Shown here: positions 50,966 through 63,412 of the stretch, in pieces
Numbering within the stretch: position 1 is the stretch's first letter
Layout of the letters: the number at the start of each line of letters is the position of its first letter
Notes under the pieces: generated by a model
Seen by the model: the letters and a program-made list of their open reading frames with translations, nothing else
Told to the model about the DNA's origin: nothing
The model's database searches: none
Program-made: the position numbers and the translations under genes
DNA from: Aphrocallistes beatrix
Taxonomy: Eukaryota; Porifera; Hexactinellida; Sceptrulophora; Aphrocallistidae
DNA length: 64,000 nucleotides
Reading direction: 5' to 3'
Assembly (NCBI GenBank): GCA_963281255.1
Contig: OY725498.1
Span: 2,170,001 to 2,234,000 of the forward strand

Positions 50966-53900
50966 AAAACCGCCCTCGAAAAACCATATGATTTGGCTTA
51001 CAGCATACGATGAAAGTAAAGCTATAAGGGATGTTAAGCGTGGGCAGGTATCTCCATCAAGAAATACTTGCACATTCCAAACCGTTTTTGATTCTCATTT
51101 CTAGTTTTTGAGATACAGTATCTCAAAGTCTGTTTATTTCGTTTATCACTAGCACATCTTAATAGTAGAAATCCGGCCACTCCAAAAGTTTTTTAGGACA
51201 TACCAAAGGAACAAATGCTTCCAAAATCGAATCATAGATAGTCTATCATATTTTCGACTTGATAGGAACAAAAGAAAGTTAAAATGACAAAAATTGTAAA
51301 TTTTATCGGTGTCTGAAAAAAAGGGCAAACAAAGGCAAAAATTTCTGTTTTTTTTGTAGATCAGGAATAAATTCACCAAGTTATAAGATATCGAAAATAA
51401 GGTGGTCCTACATTCATCGCCTAATGATATGGAACAACTCTTGAAATTTTCAAACCTCTATCTCGAACCAATTTTGACTTAAAATTTTGTAAAGACGGTC
51501 AATTTTGAAATTTTAAAGTCCCGAGGTATAGAAATTTTAAGTTTAGATGTAAAGAACAATGTAAATTAGTTATTAAAAATGAACAAAAGCATTCACAGAC
51601 ATTTATTCTCATTTATACTGCTGATTTAGGTATATTCGAACCAAATATTTACAAAAAATAGCCAGAGTACCCTGAAAATCCACAAATTTCCCCTAAACCC
51701 GAATATTTTGAGATAATTGTGAAAAATAATTCATATTCCTAGCGCTACGAAGTATAATCCATCAGTTTAGAATGAATAAAGAGCTTTCAAAAAGTATATT
51801 AGGAAATTAGAGCGAAAGTCTACTACTTTTAGTTTCCAAGTTAGGATTTTCGAAAATGCTACGTCATCATATGACAATAATCTAAAACTTACATTCCATA
51901 GGATGTAGTGCAATTATTATCAAAGAATCATATATGTACCCTCATAAAAAGTATATTAGCAAGTGAGAACTAAGAATTTGTGCTTATATATACAGAGATA
52001 GAGAGATATCTCTTTTTGGACCCTAAATGGAAGTTTTTGACCGAATATGGGAGGTCCAAGGCCAGAACTTTCAAAATAATTTTTAAAAGTTCTCTAATTT
52101 TTCTGTACACAATATTAACGACAATTGTATAAAAATTTAGCATAATGGCTACATTTGGATACATATTTAAGGAACCGCCCTCTAAAAACTTTGCCAGACG
52201 TAAAAAAGCGTCAATTTTTTATTGTTAATTAAAATGTATTACTGAGCGGTCTACCATCTGATAGTACTACTAGTTGGACCGTATTTATTCTGATTTTTAT
52301 GAGTTAACCACCTAAAGTTTGGCGTTATTATTGGAAGTTTTTAACGCATTGATCAAATTAGTTTTTAACTTATTTGATATTTTTTAATGATATGAACCTT
52401 ACATTGTTTTGGCCCCTTTCGAGATTATATAACACAAATATTTAGAGAAAGTCCAAATAAAATCAAAACAAAATAGCTCTATAAGGGAGTTCATCTACGT
52501 ATATAATGCTCGGGAAATCGCCTGTTTGATATCAGATATTTAGCGATCATTGGATCAGATATAAAATTTACAAGATATCGCTTATTATAGGTAAAGTTCG
52601 GGCATAATATCTCTCTATGGTCCCGAAAGAGGCCGATGTCATACTTTAAAAACTATTGAAGATATATAATCTATAACTTGAATGAAAGGATATATGCGAA
52701 AATATAGGTTCCTCAAACATTCCTTTGTCATAAAATTAATATTTCTCGACTTATCATTGATTAGATTAAATACGAAATTATATGGAAACATTGAATATAT
52801 TAGAAAATGGCGAATCTAATAATTAAAGATATGTACATCCAAATGTGGCTATTATGCTAAATAATTGATACAATTGTCGTTAATAATGTGTACATAAAAA
52901 TTGGAGCACTTTTCATAATTATTTTGGAAGTTCTGGCTTGGATCTCCCAGATTCGGTCAAAATCCCCCCATTTATGGTCCAAAAAGAGAAATCTCTCGAT
53001 CTCTGTAAATATAAGTCCAAATTCTTAGTTCTCACTTGCTAATATACATTTTATTAGGGTACATATATGATTCTTTGATAATAATTGCACTACATCCTAT
53101 GGAATGTTATGTTTTAGATTTTTGTCATATGATGACGTAGCATTTTCGAAAATCCTAACTTGGAAACTAAAAGTCGTAGATTTCCGCTTTAACTTCCTAG
53201 TATACTGCAGTATATATTTGAGTAAATACCTGTGAATGATTTTGTTCATTTTCAATAACTCATTTTACATTCTTCTTAGCATCTAAACTTAAAATATATA
53301 TTCGTCTTCACAAAATTTTATGTCAAAATTGGTTTTAGATAGAGGTTTGAAAATTTCAAGAGTTGTTCCATATCATTAGGCGATGAACGTAGGACCACTT
53401 TATTTTTGATATATTATAACTTGGTGATTTATTGACGTTTTTAGCCGTTTTTTGGCACTTTTTTCCACACGCAATTAAAATTTCTAGTTTTTGACATTTT
53501 ACCTTTCTATTGGTCCTATGAGGTGGCAAATATGATAGACTATCTATGATTCGAATTTAGAAGCATTTGTTTCCATTGTATGTCCTAAACAATTCTTGGA
53601 ATGGAAGGATTTCTACATTTAAGATGTGCTAGCGACAAACGAAAAAAACAGACTTTGGGACACTGTATTTTAAAAACAAGTATTTCTAGACGGAGATACC
53701 TGCCCACGCTTAACATATCTTATGGCTCTACTTTCATCGTATGCTGTAGGCCAAATCATATGATTTTTGCGGGCGGTATCTTTAATGATTAGATTCGCCA
53801 TTTTCTAATATATTCAATGTTCGCCATAGAATTTGTATTATAATCTAATCAATCATAAGTCGAGAAATATTTATTTTTTGACAAAAGATTGTTTGGGGAA

Positions 53901-54472
53901 CCTATATATTTTCGCATATATCTTTTCATTTATAAAAGATTGTATATCTTCAATAGTTTTTAAGATATGCCATCGGCCTCTTTCGGGACCATAGAGAGAT
54001 ATTATGCATGAACTTTACCTATCGTAAGCGATGTATCACGAACAAATGGTCGGATCCGAACAAATTTTTTTTTGAAACGATGGGAATTTTTTTCCTGATC
54101 CAATGTTCGCTAAGTATGTGATATCAAACAGGCGATTTCCCGAGCATTATATAGATGAACTCCCTTGTAGAGCAATTTTGTTTGGATTTTATTTGTCCAT
54201 TCTTCTAAATCTTTGTGTTATATAATCTCCAAAGGTGCCAAAACAATGTTAAGGTCCATATCATTAATAAAATATCAAATAAGTTGAAAACTAATTGGTG
54301 AATGCGTCAAAAACCTCCAATAATTTTTCAATTTTTATTAATGCTAAACTTTAGGGGGTTAACTCATAAAAATCAAAATAAATACTGTCCAACTAGTACT
54401 ATCAGATGGTAGACCGCTCAGTAATACAATGAAATTAACAATAAAAAATTTTGTTTTTCGAGGGCGGTATCC
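50966..54472 (-). mobile_element. TTAA element (outer copy) interrupted by another copy
   Basis: Inverted copy: right end near AACCGCCCTCGAAAAACC (after TTAA at 50962-50965), left end TTTTTCGAGGGCGGTATCC followed by TTAA (54473-54476). Its body is split at ACATATTTAA|TGATTAG by a second copy (52171-53781). The own sequence is about 1.9 kb. Non-coding. Confidence 0.85.
52171..53781 (+). mobile_element. TTAA element (inner copy, 1.61 kb)
   Basis: Starts GGAACCGCCCTCTAAAAAC after TTAA (52167-52170) and ends TTGCGGGCGGTATCT before TTAA (53782-53785). The complete copy at 42331 has the uninterrupted ATTAAATATGT site with a single TTAA at the matching position. Confidence 0.85.
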
Positions 54473-54476
54473 TTAA

Positions 54477-55241
54477 TTGTGTTGTGTACTATTCATTGGT
54501 ATTGTAAATCTATGGCAATCATTTCCGAGATCACGTAGATTCTTCTATTACAGGAGAGAGTGCCCATCTTACTCGTTCTACAGATTATTGGGCATGTTTT
54601 ATGTTAATCAACTGTATTTGTACTCAGTGTTCTGTTTTAATAACATGCGTTCTGTTGTATATTAGAGTAATATTCACTCGGGTGAACCGATCGCTCTGCT
54701 TTGAAGATTTGCTACTTCGGTAGAAATTCGATAGGTAGTGACAGGTTCCCACAATGGGATTAATAACCTATTCTACTGAAGTAGTAGTATTTATTGAAAG
54801 TGTTGTACTAATCCCTTATAGGTATTTGCAATTACTTTACTAGTGCATTTTATTAGCTTGCTTTTTGTGACCACGATAGTGCACATGTGATAATAACTAT
54901 AGAATTGATATTTCTATTAGCAAACATCTGAAGGTTTGATTTGCTTAGCTCCCATTTGCTTAAGCGAGCGAATTAGTGAGTTAACTAAAGTGCAGAAATC
55001 ATTTCAATATGATTTCTACCCCCATTGGTTGGATCGATAAATATGGGGAAAGGTACAGTGTGTGTCCCAAGTGCACTCCTCTTAATATTATTGAATCCTG
55101 AAGATCCTGAGGGACTGAAATTATAAGGACACTTTAAATTGTTTGTGGATAATGCTTAAATCATACAATAACAGCCAAAAGAATAGAATATATAAATTAA
55201 ATCATAACTATAACCATCATACAATCAATTGGAAATCAGTA
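54477..55241. other. Unannotated
   Basis: No gene or repeat recognised; only short ORFs. Confidence 0.35.
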
Positions 55242-55733
55242 CAGGATCCCTCGCCGTTCGCGGGGGTTACGTTCCTGAGAATTGTCGCGAATGGCAAAAT
55301 CGCGAACGGCAAGACGTTAGTTCAATGAGAGTGGTGGGGTACGTTCCTAGATTATAAAAACGACGCTAGATACTGTTTGCAAAATACGTTACTGATTCAA
55401 TAGTTGAGCTGTAATACTCATACAAACACTGGCACAAGTAAAATGGTAGTAATAAATGAAGTGATAAATGAAAGATATAGATCCCCTAGTAGCAAACCTA
55501 AGTACCATACCTAAATAGTAAAGTCTAGCCTTTAGTACTAAACCCAAATTGTAGATACGTATAAGGTTATGGACTTATGCTAGCCTATAAACTACTGAAG
55601 AGAGCAACGAAAACCGCGAATAGTCGAGGGAACGAGTCGCGAATAGCAAAACAAGACTCAAAAATCTTTTCGCGAATAGTCGAAACCGCGAAAGGCAAAC
55701 CCGCGAACGGCGAGGGTTACCTGTACATACATT
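55242..55733. mobile_element. 492-bp pogo-type MITE
   Basis: Ends CAGGATCCCTCGCCGTTCGC and GCGAACGGCGAGGGTTACCTG inside TA (55240-55241, 55734-55735). Internal GCGAATAGTCGA/GCGAACGGCAA words echo the ends. Non-coding. Confidence 0.82.
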
Positions 55734-55735
55734 TA

Positions 55736-56399
55736 CGAGAAAATATTGATTATATATTTTTATTTGGAAATTTTTTTTAGCAATTTGACACTATTTTTAT
55801 CATAATTCTCTTTTTATTCGTAATATCACAAATCTGTCTGTTCATTTTGTTCTATTCTTCGAGATCTATCTAAAACCGTTGAGTTTTCGCTTCTATGTTG
55901 AAATTGCAAAAAGTTATCACACTTATAAGTGTGAAAAAGAAGTCTCTGATAATATGATTTTAAAAATATTTATATATATCACTCAATTTCCATTAGTTGT
56001 AACTGCTTTGTAATATTAAATTACATGCAAATATCCTTATTCAACAACTTAGAGAAGTACTTGAATTCAAAATATGGTATTTCAAAAAATTTTCACCTTT
56101 AAAAGTGTGAAAAACTGGATCATTCATGCTTGGTCACCCATTTGGAGAATATTTATTGTCCGTGCCTAGCAACTGTCAATAATTTTTTGATATTTCTGGC
56201 CGCTACTTTTTTAATCCGCAGCCAAATGTTTCTCTAAATGTGTCCAATATATGTAGTATATATCAAATTGCTGGAAATTTGCACGAATTCAGCTTAAAAT
56301 GATGATCTGACATGGTTGAAAGAAGTTATAGATATGTGATATCTCGCTTCAAAAATGTGTCCTTTTTTGGCCGACACCAGGTAGTCTATTATATGAATG
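55736..56399. other. Unannotated AT-rich stretch
   Basis: No gene seen. TTATAAGTGTGAAAAA and TTTAAAAGTGTGAAAAA recur at about 55922 and 56097, a weak direct repeat. Confidence 0.35.
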
Positions 56400-56635
56400 T
56401 ATATTTCGAATCATTCATAATTCAGGATTCTGAATTATTCGAATAATTAATAATTCTTGAATTCTGAGTTATTCGAATCATGCTATTTCAGGAATTATGA
56501 ATTATTCGAATTATTCATTATTTCATGAATTAGTCAACTTAGCTTATGATTGACTAATTCTTGCTTGAATGATGAATTATTCGAATAGTTCATAATTCCT
56601 TGCCATTTAATAATGAATTGGTCAACTTAGGTTAC
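56400..56635. repeat. AT-rich palindromic MITE, second copy
   Basis: Repeated GAATTATTCGAATAATTC units and GAATTAGTCAACTTAG; related to 48475-48770. Left end unclear. Confidence 0.65.
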
Positions 56636-57262
56636 CACTATGTAGATAGTCACATTTTTAAAATTCTAAATCTCTAATTTTGAATAGGAGACAATCTTGG
56701 CTCGTTTTGGATTAGAGTGTTTATACAATGAATTGCCTTTGAATTCAAGTGAATACGTTTGGTTTTTTTGAAAATGTACTTTTTTAAATTGAAAAAATTT
56801 TGAGATCAGGTTTGGGTTTTGCCTAAGAAAAAGTACAAGAAAGACAGCTAGATTTTTTTTATGGAATACCAAATTTTAACATTCTACCTATTTCAAATGG
56901 GTGCTTATTTCACATTTCACACTTTTGAATCGACTGGCCCGTTTAACCTTGATAATATAGGCCTGTTGCATGATATTTTGAGTTCGTAATATTTTGAGTT
57001 TCTTATATTGTCAGACCATGGATTGTCTATTTCACCGTGATATTCTGAGATTCTTAGAATATACAAGATTAGTGATGAATTGTGCTATAGTCACTTGTGG
57101 TTGATTTATATATTTTACCTTTGGAGTGGAGGTGTCAATGTACGATAGGAAATACAAGTATATATAAGTAGTACAAAGTAGTACATAATAATTATCATTT
57201 CAATATACAAATTTGATTATCTTGACGTATACGCATATATTTACTGCTACCTTTTGAATTAA

Positions 57263-60200
57263 ATGAATTCAGAAGAATATCATAAAATCATCGAATTTCT
57301 TGGGAGAGGTATTTACCCAGAATCGACTGAAAATTATACTCAACGCCAATGGAATTTCAAAAGGAAGACGAACAATTATACTCTATCGGATGCAGAACCG
57401 AGTCGACTGTACAAGGTAAGTATACACTGTTTTATATTTGAATTTGTTCATTTAGTTATTTGTTCATTTAGTTAGGAAATTCGTTCTGAAAAGTGTTAAT
57501 AATTTGCCTGGATCTTGTTAGAAAGTGACATGGTATTTGCCGGACTTGCTACACCAGGTATACCAACCATGAAAAGAAGTTATTATATGAGTATTATATC
57601 TTTGCGCATTCTTACCAACTTTCTTACCAAGAGCAACTACATGTAATATGAGAGTATAGATACTATAGGATTGTTGTTTTTAATTCAAAATAACAATTAT
57701 TGCACGCCTCTATTTTACATTAGAGTTATTTACAGTTAATAAAATTCCTATTACAAGTTTATTTTTAAATTAAAAGGTGTGCTATACAGGGTGCGATTTA
57801 AGTTCTGTCCCCAATTAAGACTACCACCAATCCAAGCATAACCAGTATATTAGTTATTATACATGCTATTTTTAAGTTATAATGACACTTTACTGTAAAG
57901 ATCTAACTTAATTACACAAAATAACCAGATTATGAAATTTTACTCCCAATGGGGCAAAAGAGGTGTGGAATTATTGAATTATTCAAACCGGCGGGACACA
58001 TGCAGAAATAATGAAATTGTTGAAGTTTCCTGAATCGAGGCGAAAGTTTGTCTATCGTACTATTAGGATATACAAGGATATCGGAGGAGCTGCGGACAAG
58101 GCAAGAAGTGGTCGTTGGCCGTCAATAAGGGTTCTTCAACTCTAGAAGGCTGTGTGGGAGCGGATTTGTTGAAATCCCCGGCGTTCTCTGAGAAAAATGA
58201 CTCTAGAACTCAAAATTTGCGAGTTTTCAATTCGCAAAGTTGTGAAAATCTGTTTAGGAATGCGAGGTTACAAAAGAAAGAAGATTCATTTCCTTAGTGA
58301 TCAGGTTAAAGAAAAGAGATTACTGAGAAGTGAGGGAGAACTTGGTCGGCACGCTACTAGTGGTCTGTAAAATTTTCTGCCATCAGATGAGAAAATTTTC
58401 ACAATCCACGAGGTTTCTAATAGTCAAAATGACAGAATAATATCACTCACGACATGTAGCAATAAAGAAATGTTCAAATATGTCCCTAGGTTGCAAAATC
58501 CTTCCACAGTGATGATTTGGCCTGGAATATCCGCTAGTGGACGGACACATTGAGTTTTTGTCCCCAATGGGGTTAAAATCAACGCTCCCACCTACCATGA
58601 GTTGATTTTACAGCCGGTTGTGAATAACCTAGGGCAAACAATATTTAATGGGAGGTCCTTCGTCTTCCAACAAGATAGAGCTCAAGGCCATACCGAAAAT
58701 TCTACTCAAGATTGGCTTCGCAGCAATATTCCGGGGTTCATCAGTGATGACCAATAGACTCCGTACAGCCCAGACCTAAACCCCATGGGTTATTCGATTG
58801 GCCCATTCTCGAAACAAATGCCTGTAGTAAATCTCACGAAAATATTGAGTCTTTGAAATGATATTTGATAGCAGAATGGGAGAAGGTTCCCCAAGATGTC
58901 CTACGTGCCACCATAGGGGCTTTGTCTGGCAGAATAAAATCTGTAATTGAAAACAGTCTGATACATTGAATAGCAATTCATAATTCGTCTGATACATTGA
59001 ATAGCAATTCATAATTCGTAATGTAACATTATCTCTAATCTATATGTGAATTTTCAATGATACAAAGTGATTATTCCCAAAGTTATGGGTAATTAGAAAT
59101 GGGACAGAACTTAAATCGCACCCTGTAATTCTCTAATCACAGTCTTTTACGTTCATGTTGAATCAATATTAATGACTGATCATCATACTAGGCTATTTTA
59201 CGTCAAAAAGTGCAAAGCAACACTTTTATGACACCATTACACGAGGATTTACACAACAAACTTAACCGCTATCACGAATACGTTCCTAATACATGGCTGT
59301 TCACATTTCTTAAAGACACCACAGAAGACCAAATGGTATTGACATATTCAAAATGATATATTATTGTGTTTATTTTTATTTTTAATATACTCCAGCAGTG
59401 GGCAACCTGGGGCCCGCGAGACTAAATTTGATGGTCCGCGACTCTTCCAAAACACTATTATGGGGCCGCGTTAGTGATTGTAATACAAAATAAGCCCGCC
59501 TAATTTTGGTGTGAAAATGATGCTGAATATCAATATATCTTCTATATCATTATGTCCACCACTGATATAATCAATCCAATATCAATTACGTTTAATTTTA
59601 GAAATCTGAAATCAGGAAACGACTACTGAGCTGGACTACAGAACTCTATCCTAAGTTTGGTGACATGCTTGCAGCCAAATACACTCACAAAGTATTATAT
59701 TCCGTGGTAAGTGATAATAAAATATTTTAGCCTAGTAGTAGTATAGATTTTTATTACATGTACTGCAATCGTTTTAGGCAATGCAATACCTAAACACAAT
59801 GTTTTGGGAAACCATTCCTGACAGTTATTCATCTTACATTCCTAACCCGAGTCGATCAGACCCACTAATTCAAATTATTAATGAAGATTGGCAGCGCAGA
59901 AAATGTGCCATTTTGGGTCTAACCTTTGACTCCGTAATGAAACAGCCGGGTAATCTCATTCGACAGCCACTTAAATACTATCAACCATGGGAAGCGGACA
60001 ACATTATGCGAGATGGCAATTGCCTTTTTCGTTGCCCCTCAAAAATCATTACTGGCAGTCAGAACAGCCACTTAGAGATTCGCTCGATAATTGCTCGATT
60101 TATCGCAAGTGAGGGATCAACTCGACTAGGATGGTATTTCAAATCGAAACGGACAACTCCTTGTGAATATTTCTTTAATGAAAATCTAGTTTATTGTGAA

Positions 60201-60488
60201 GGAATTTGGGGTAGCGATGTTGAAATAATGGCGGCTTCTGCTATCCTGGATGCAGACATTTACGTTGCAAATGACGACTATTGGCAAAAAGGTACTTTGA
60301 CTCGTAAAGTGAGATGGAGTTTACTGAGAGGCAGTACCAATCCGAATGCGAACATTTACATCACCAACTATGGCCAGCATTTTGCACCAGTCATTTCAAT
60401 GATAAACAGCCCTACACATTCATATGGAGCAAAGTCAAAAAAATTCCAACGTGGAATCCAGCGACACAGAATCCAACGATCCCCGTGA
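57263..60488 (+). CDS. Stand-alone OTU-like protein of Ginger copy 2
   Basis: Exons 57263-57415 (MNSEEYHKIIEFLGRG...SRLYK), 59192-59335 (AILRQKVQSNTFMTPLHEDL...EDQM), 59602-59706 (KSEIRKRLLSW...) and 59778-60488, all phase 0 with GT-AG borders, give about 370 aa without a stop. The integrase exons present in copy 1 between the first and second of these are deleted, yet the frame is kept. The last exon is OTU-like with DGNCLFRC (catalytic Cys) and NYGQHFAPV (His). The C-terminus shifts frame at an A7 run near 60440: the alternative frame continues KKIPTWNPATQNPTIPVKMV for 40-odd codons to 60568 and looks the more protein-like. Whether it is expressed is unknown. Confidence 0.72.
57787..59125 (+). 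mobile_element. Mariner-family transposon, complete but dead
   Basis: 1339 bp. Ends CAGGGTGCGATTTAAGTTCT and its complement, with TA on both sides. Plus-strand transposase fragments in order: HTH region (GIIELFKPAGHMQK, then KLLKFPESRRKFVYRTIRIY and SGRPS after a frameshift), DEKIFTIHE, VMIWPGIS, FVFQQDRAQGHTENSTQDWL, YSPDLNPMGY. The second and third catalytic Asp are visible. Frameshifts near 58020 and 58140 and stops (e.g. TAG before TPYSPD) inactivate it. It lies in the first intron of the copy 2 OTU gene. Confidence 0.85.
59398..59500. repeat. hAT-like terminal fragment in OTU gene intron
   Basis: CAGCAGTGGGCAACCTGGGG then GCCCGCGAG and TTTGATGGTCCGCGACTC resemble hAT ends; the same family as 33503-33730. 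Borders uncertain. Confidence 0.45.
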
Positions 60489-60859
60489 AAATGGTTCCGC
60501 AAACCCCATTCCGATGGCAGATGTATGTAGATGATTCTAATGAGAGTGAGGAAGCCATCGACAAATAAAATTTTAATATGCTAATCAGCTTATTTTAGCA
60601 TAGTAACTCCTAATAAATGTCTAATGGCAAGTTGTTTTTGTCCGTTTGTATGTTTGTGAAAATCGAGTTGATCATTTGTTCCAATTACTCTAAAACGAAA
60701 AGAACTAGCAGAAATAAATTTTTGATAAATGAAATGTTCATTAGGGATATCTCTATAAAATTAGCACGACATGATCATATTTATTGTCAGGGGGTATTCA
60801 CTAATATTTCTTAAACTTAATTTGTTAAAACCAAGCAATCCAGTCAAGTTTACATTTAA

Positions 60860-60964
60860 CCCTACTTGGACTTGGGGTACAAAGTATAAATAGAAAATTC
60901 CCACTTTCATTTTCACTTTCAATTAACTTTCACTTCCACTTTAACATTCCGAGTCCAAGTAGGG
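60860..60964. mobile_element. 105-bp piggyBac-like MITE
   Basis: Ends CCCTACTTGGACT and AGTCCAAGTAGGG directly inside TTAA (60856-60859, 60965-60968). Both the CCC start and the TTAA target fit piggyBac. The interior is CACTTTCA repeats. Confidence 0.8.
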
Positions 60965-62482
60965 TTAATTTCTGCTAGGCTAAGTTTCCATAAAAACCTA
61001 AGATGCAAACTGTAGTTATCGTAACGGTCCATTACGTAAACCGTCTACAAATTGATCTCATTATAACAAGTAATACGTATCGTAACGACTTTGGACAAAT
61101 AAATCATCATAACTGTTAAGTATTTCATAAATGCATCGTAACCACAGAATTGGATCATAACTTGCTGATACGCAACTGTTGCAAAAACGTAACTATCAAA
61201 ACTATTGCGAAAAGAAATAGAATGACAATATCACGCAGAATTAATTGTCTTCTGCATACCCAACATATTGGTGTAATGGAATCCAACCAAGTTAAAATAA
61301 TTGCTTATTAGCGAGATAATGAGAAGTATCTAAACACAACACTAAATAAATTTATTTATTATCAAGTAGAGAAAATTAGTTTTCGGACTTTTATTGGGTC
61401 GTCATGTCCCGCCAAATGTTCCAAAAAGTGGACATGTCCTTCTTTTTTTTTGGGCAATCGGGACTAATACTAACATCCAAAAATGAGCCACTCTGTCACG
61501 ATCGCACACTAGGCATTTTAAATTTGATATTATTAAATCCTGACATGATGCAGAACTTTTTTATCCATACAATCTCATCATCATTTGCAGGTTTTGTATG
61601 TATACATATAACACCTAATATTTTGTCTACCTAATGTGAATATCATAAAATCCAATTTTGTTTATATATTTTTTAACATAATGGGGTTATAAATTAAAGT
61701 GATAAAGTTTAAAACTGAACAAATATCTGAGTATAGAGCATTAAAATATATATTACGTATCTGATTCGTGCATACTGCTGTCAGCGGCGGCGCTAACTGG
61801 TCACCACTGGAGGAACGAATTTCAAATTCAATATTCTAGGGGAGTTCAGATCGTCTAAACCAATCAAATGTCCATACCAATATAGTTATAAATCTTGGTT
61901 GCGAGCAGCCATGGGCAACAGTCGTCTAAGTGATCAGTGATCAATGTCAACCTGGAGGTCACGGGCAAGATTGCTGACAACCCAGACACTGTCATAGACA
62001 GGAGCGCCGAACTTTTCGAAATCTATAGGCGATTTTGGCTTTCTAGGGGGGGGGATTAGGGGGGGATTAAAAATGTTATTGTGTCTATGGGCTATCTTCG
62101 AATCGCTCGAAACCCCCCAGCCCCCTCCCCCGCGTTTGGCTCCTATGGTCATAGATCACTACTTTAAAGGGGGTAGTCGTCGGATTGTACTAGTCTACAC
62201 CAACAAAAAGTATTCGTAATATTATTTATGTAATATTATACTGGACTAAACACGGAAAATAATCATTAGTATTTTTCTTTATACGTACTGCTGGTTGTCA
62301 ACATCAAATTTTCATGCACTTCCTTTTTTACTGAGCCTAATGACGGGGAATTCAGTCAACATCTGTGCCACAAGATACATATGAACGTAAAAAACCTGAG
62401 CATAAAGGTTATCATAATGACAGCTATACGTACGTATTTCTTAAGACACCTAAACAGTATTTTGCAAATTAAAATAACTATG

Positions 62483-62548
62483 TATAATGAAATCTAAAAT
62501 GTTCCCATTTAATATATATTAAATGGGAACATTTTAGATTTCATTATA
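62483..62548. repeat. 66-bp perfect palindrome
   Basis: Two 33-bp arms with no spacer (TATAATGAAATCTAAAATGT ... complement). It lies 45 bp inside the right TIR of Ginger copy 2. Confidence 0.95.
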
Positions 62549-62738
62549 CTACCACCAAGCGATCTCAAATTTCTACAACAAAAACATTAAACCCAACCAC
62601 AAGTGACTATAGCACAATTCATCACTTAATCTTTTATATTCTAAGAATCTCAGAATATCACGGTAAAATAGACAATCCATGGTCTGACAATATAAGAAAC
62701 TCAAAATATTACTAACTCAAAATATCATGCAACAGGCC

Positions 62739-63412
62739 TTTCAACGCTCACGATCTCGTCGTGTATTACACGATTTCGGGGAAAATGTCACGATCTCACG
62801 ACAGACCCCAAATCTCATGGTTTGTCTCAAAATATCACGACTCGACGCTTATATAAAATCTCACTTTTTGCGAACTTCAGGTTTAGAACCCTAGCAGATA
62901 CGATAGTGTCTTACAAAGAACCATTTATATAATGTCTCGCGACAAATTCGTGAGATTTATTATTATTTCATGACAGGATCGTGAGTTCATTTAGTGTCAC
63001 ACGACGGGATAATGAGATTTATGAAATATCGCGATTTGCTCTCGCAATTTGAGACCCCTGGATAAAGGGCTTGTATATTGAAAAATCCATCAATTTATAC
63101 ATGATTACTTACTATCTCAACTCCGAACAATGTGATGTGGGATTGGAATGAGACATGGGGATATTAAATACCATCAAATAAATTATATGATTGAATAAAA
63201 TCGTTATGTACAATGTTAACACTTTCTCGGGCGAAATGTTGCTAGATTCATGACATTTACTGAACACAACATTTATCACACAATTGTTGTCTTTCTATTA
63301 CTGTAATTAGCGTGAATTTTCAATCAATCAATTTAATTTAATTCCCTAGATTAAAAAATTAGCCTCTATTTTTCTTTTCCTTTGATCTTTTTGGAATTAT
63401 ATTGTAGATATA
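62739..63412. other. Region upstream of the ULK kinase
   Basis: 62740-63060 is rich in CACGAT/TCGTGAGAT words in both orientations, possibly an unidentified repeat. 63387-63407 (CTTTTTGGAATTATATTGTAG) looks like a 3' splice acceptor 5 nt before the ATG, so the coding exon may be preceded by an intron in the 5' UTR. Confidence 0.45.

Larger units (their letters stand above)
60500..62593. other. 3' non-coding part of Ginger copy 2
   Basis: No further exon recognised; the ORF at 61404-61634 is unremarkable. It contains a 105-bp TTAA MITE, a 66-bp palindrome and a C/G-homopolymer-rich stretch at 62045-62130 (GGGGGGGG, CCCCCC). Confidence 0.5.
56964..62734 (+). mobile_element. Ginger-like transposon, integrase-deleted (copy 2, 5.77 kb)
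   Basis: TIRs of about 140 bp (56964-57103, 62594-62734; about four differences) begin TGTTGCATGATATTTTGAG and are flanked by GGCC (56960-56963, 62735-62738). It keeps exon 1 and the last three exons of the family gene. The region between exon 1 and the antepenultimate exon contains no integrase sequence; a mariner sits there instead. More diverged TIRs than copy 1 imply an older insertion. Confidence 0.87.

Noticed and set aside
60314-60568. Separate gene overlapping the OTU exon
   Set aside because: The upstream part is a shadow of the OTU frame; only the last 40-odd codons look real and are better explained as the original C-terminus after a one-base shift.
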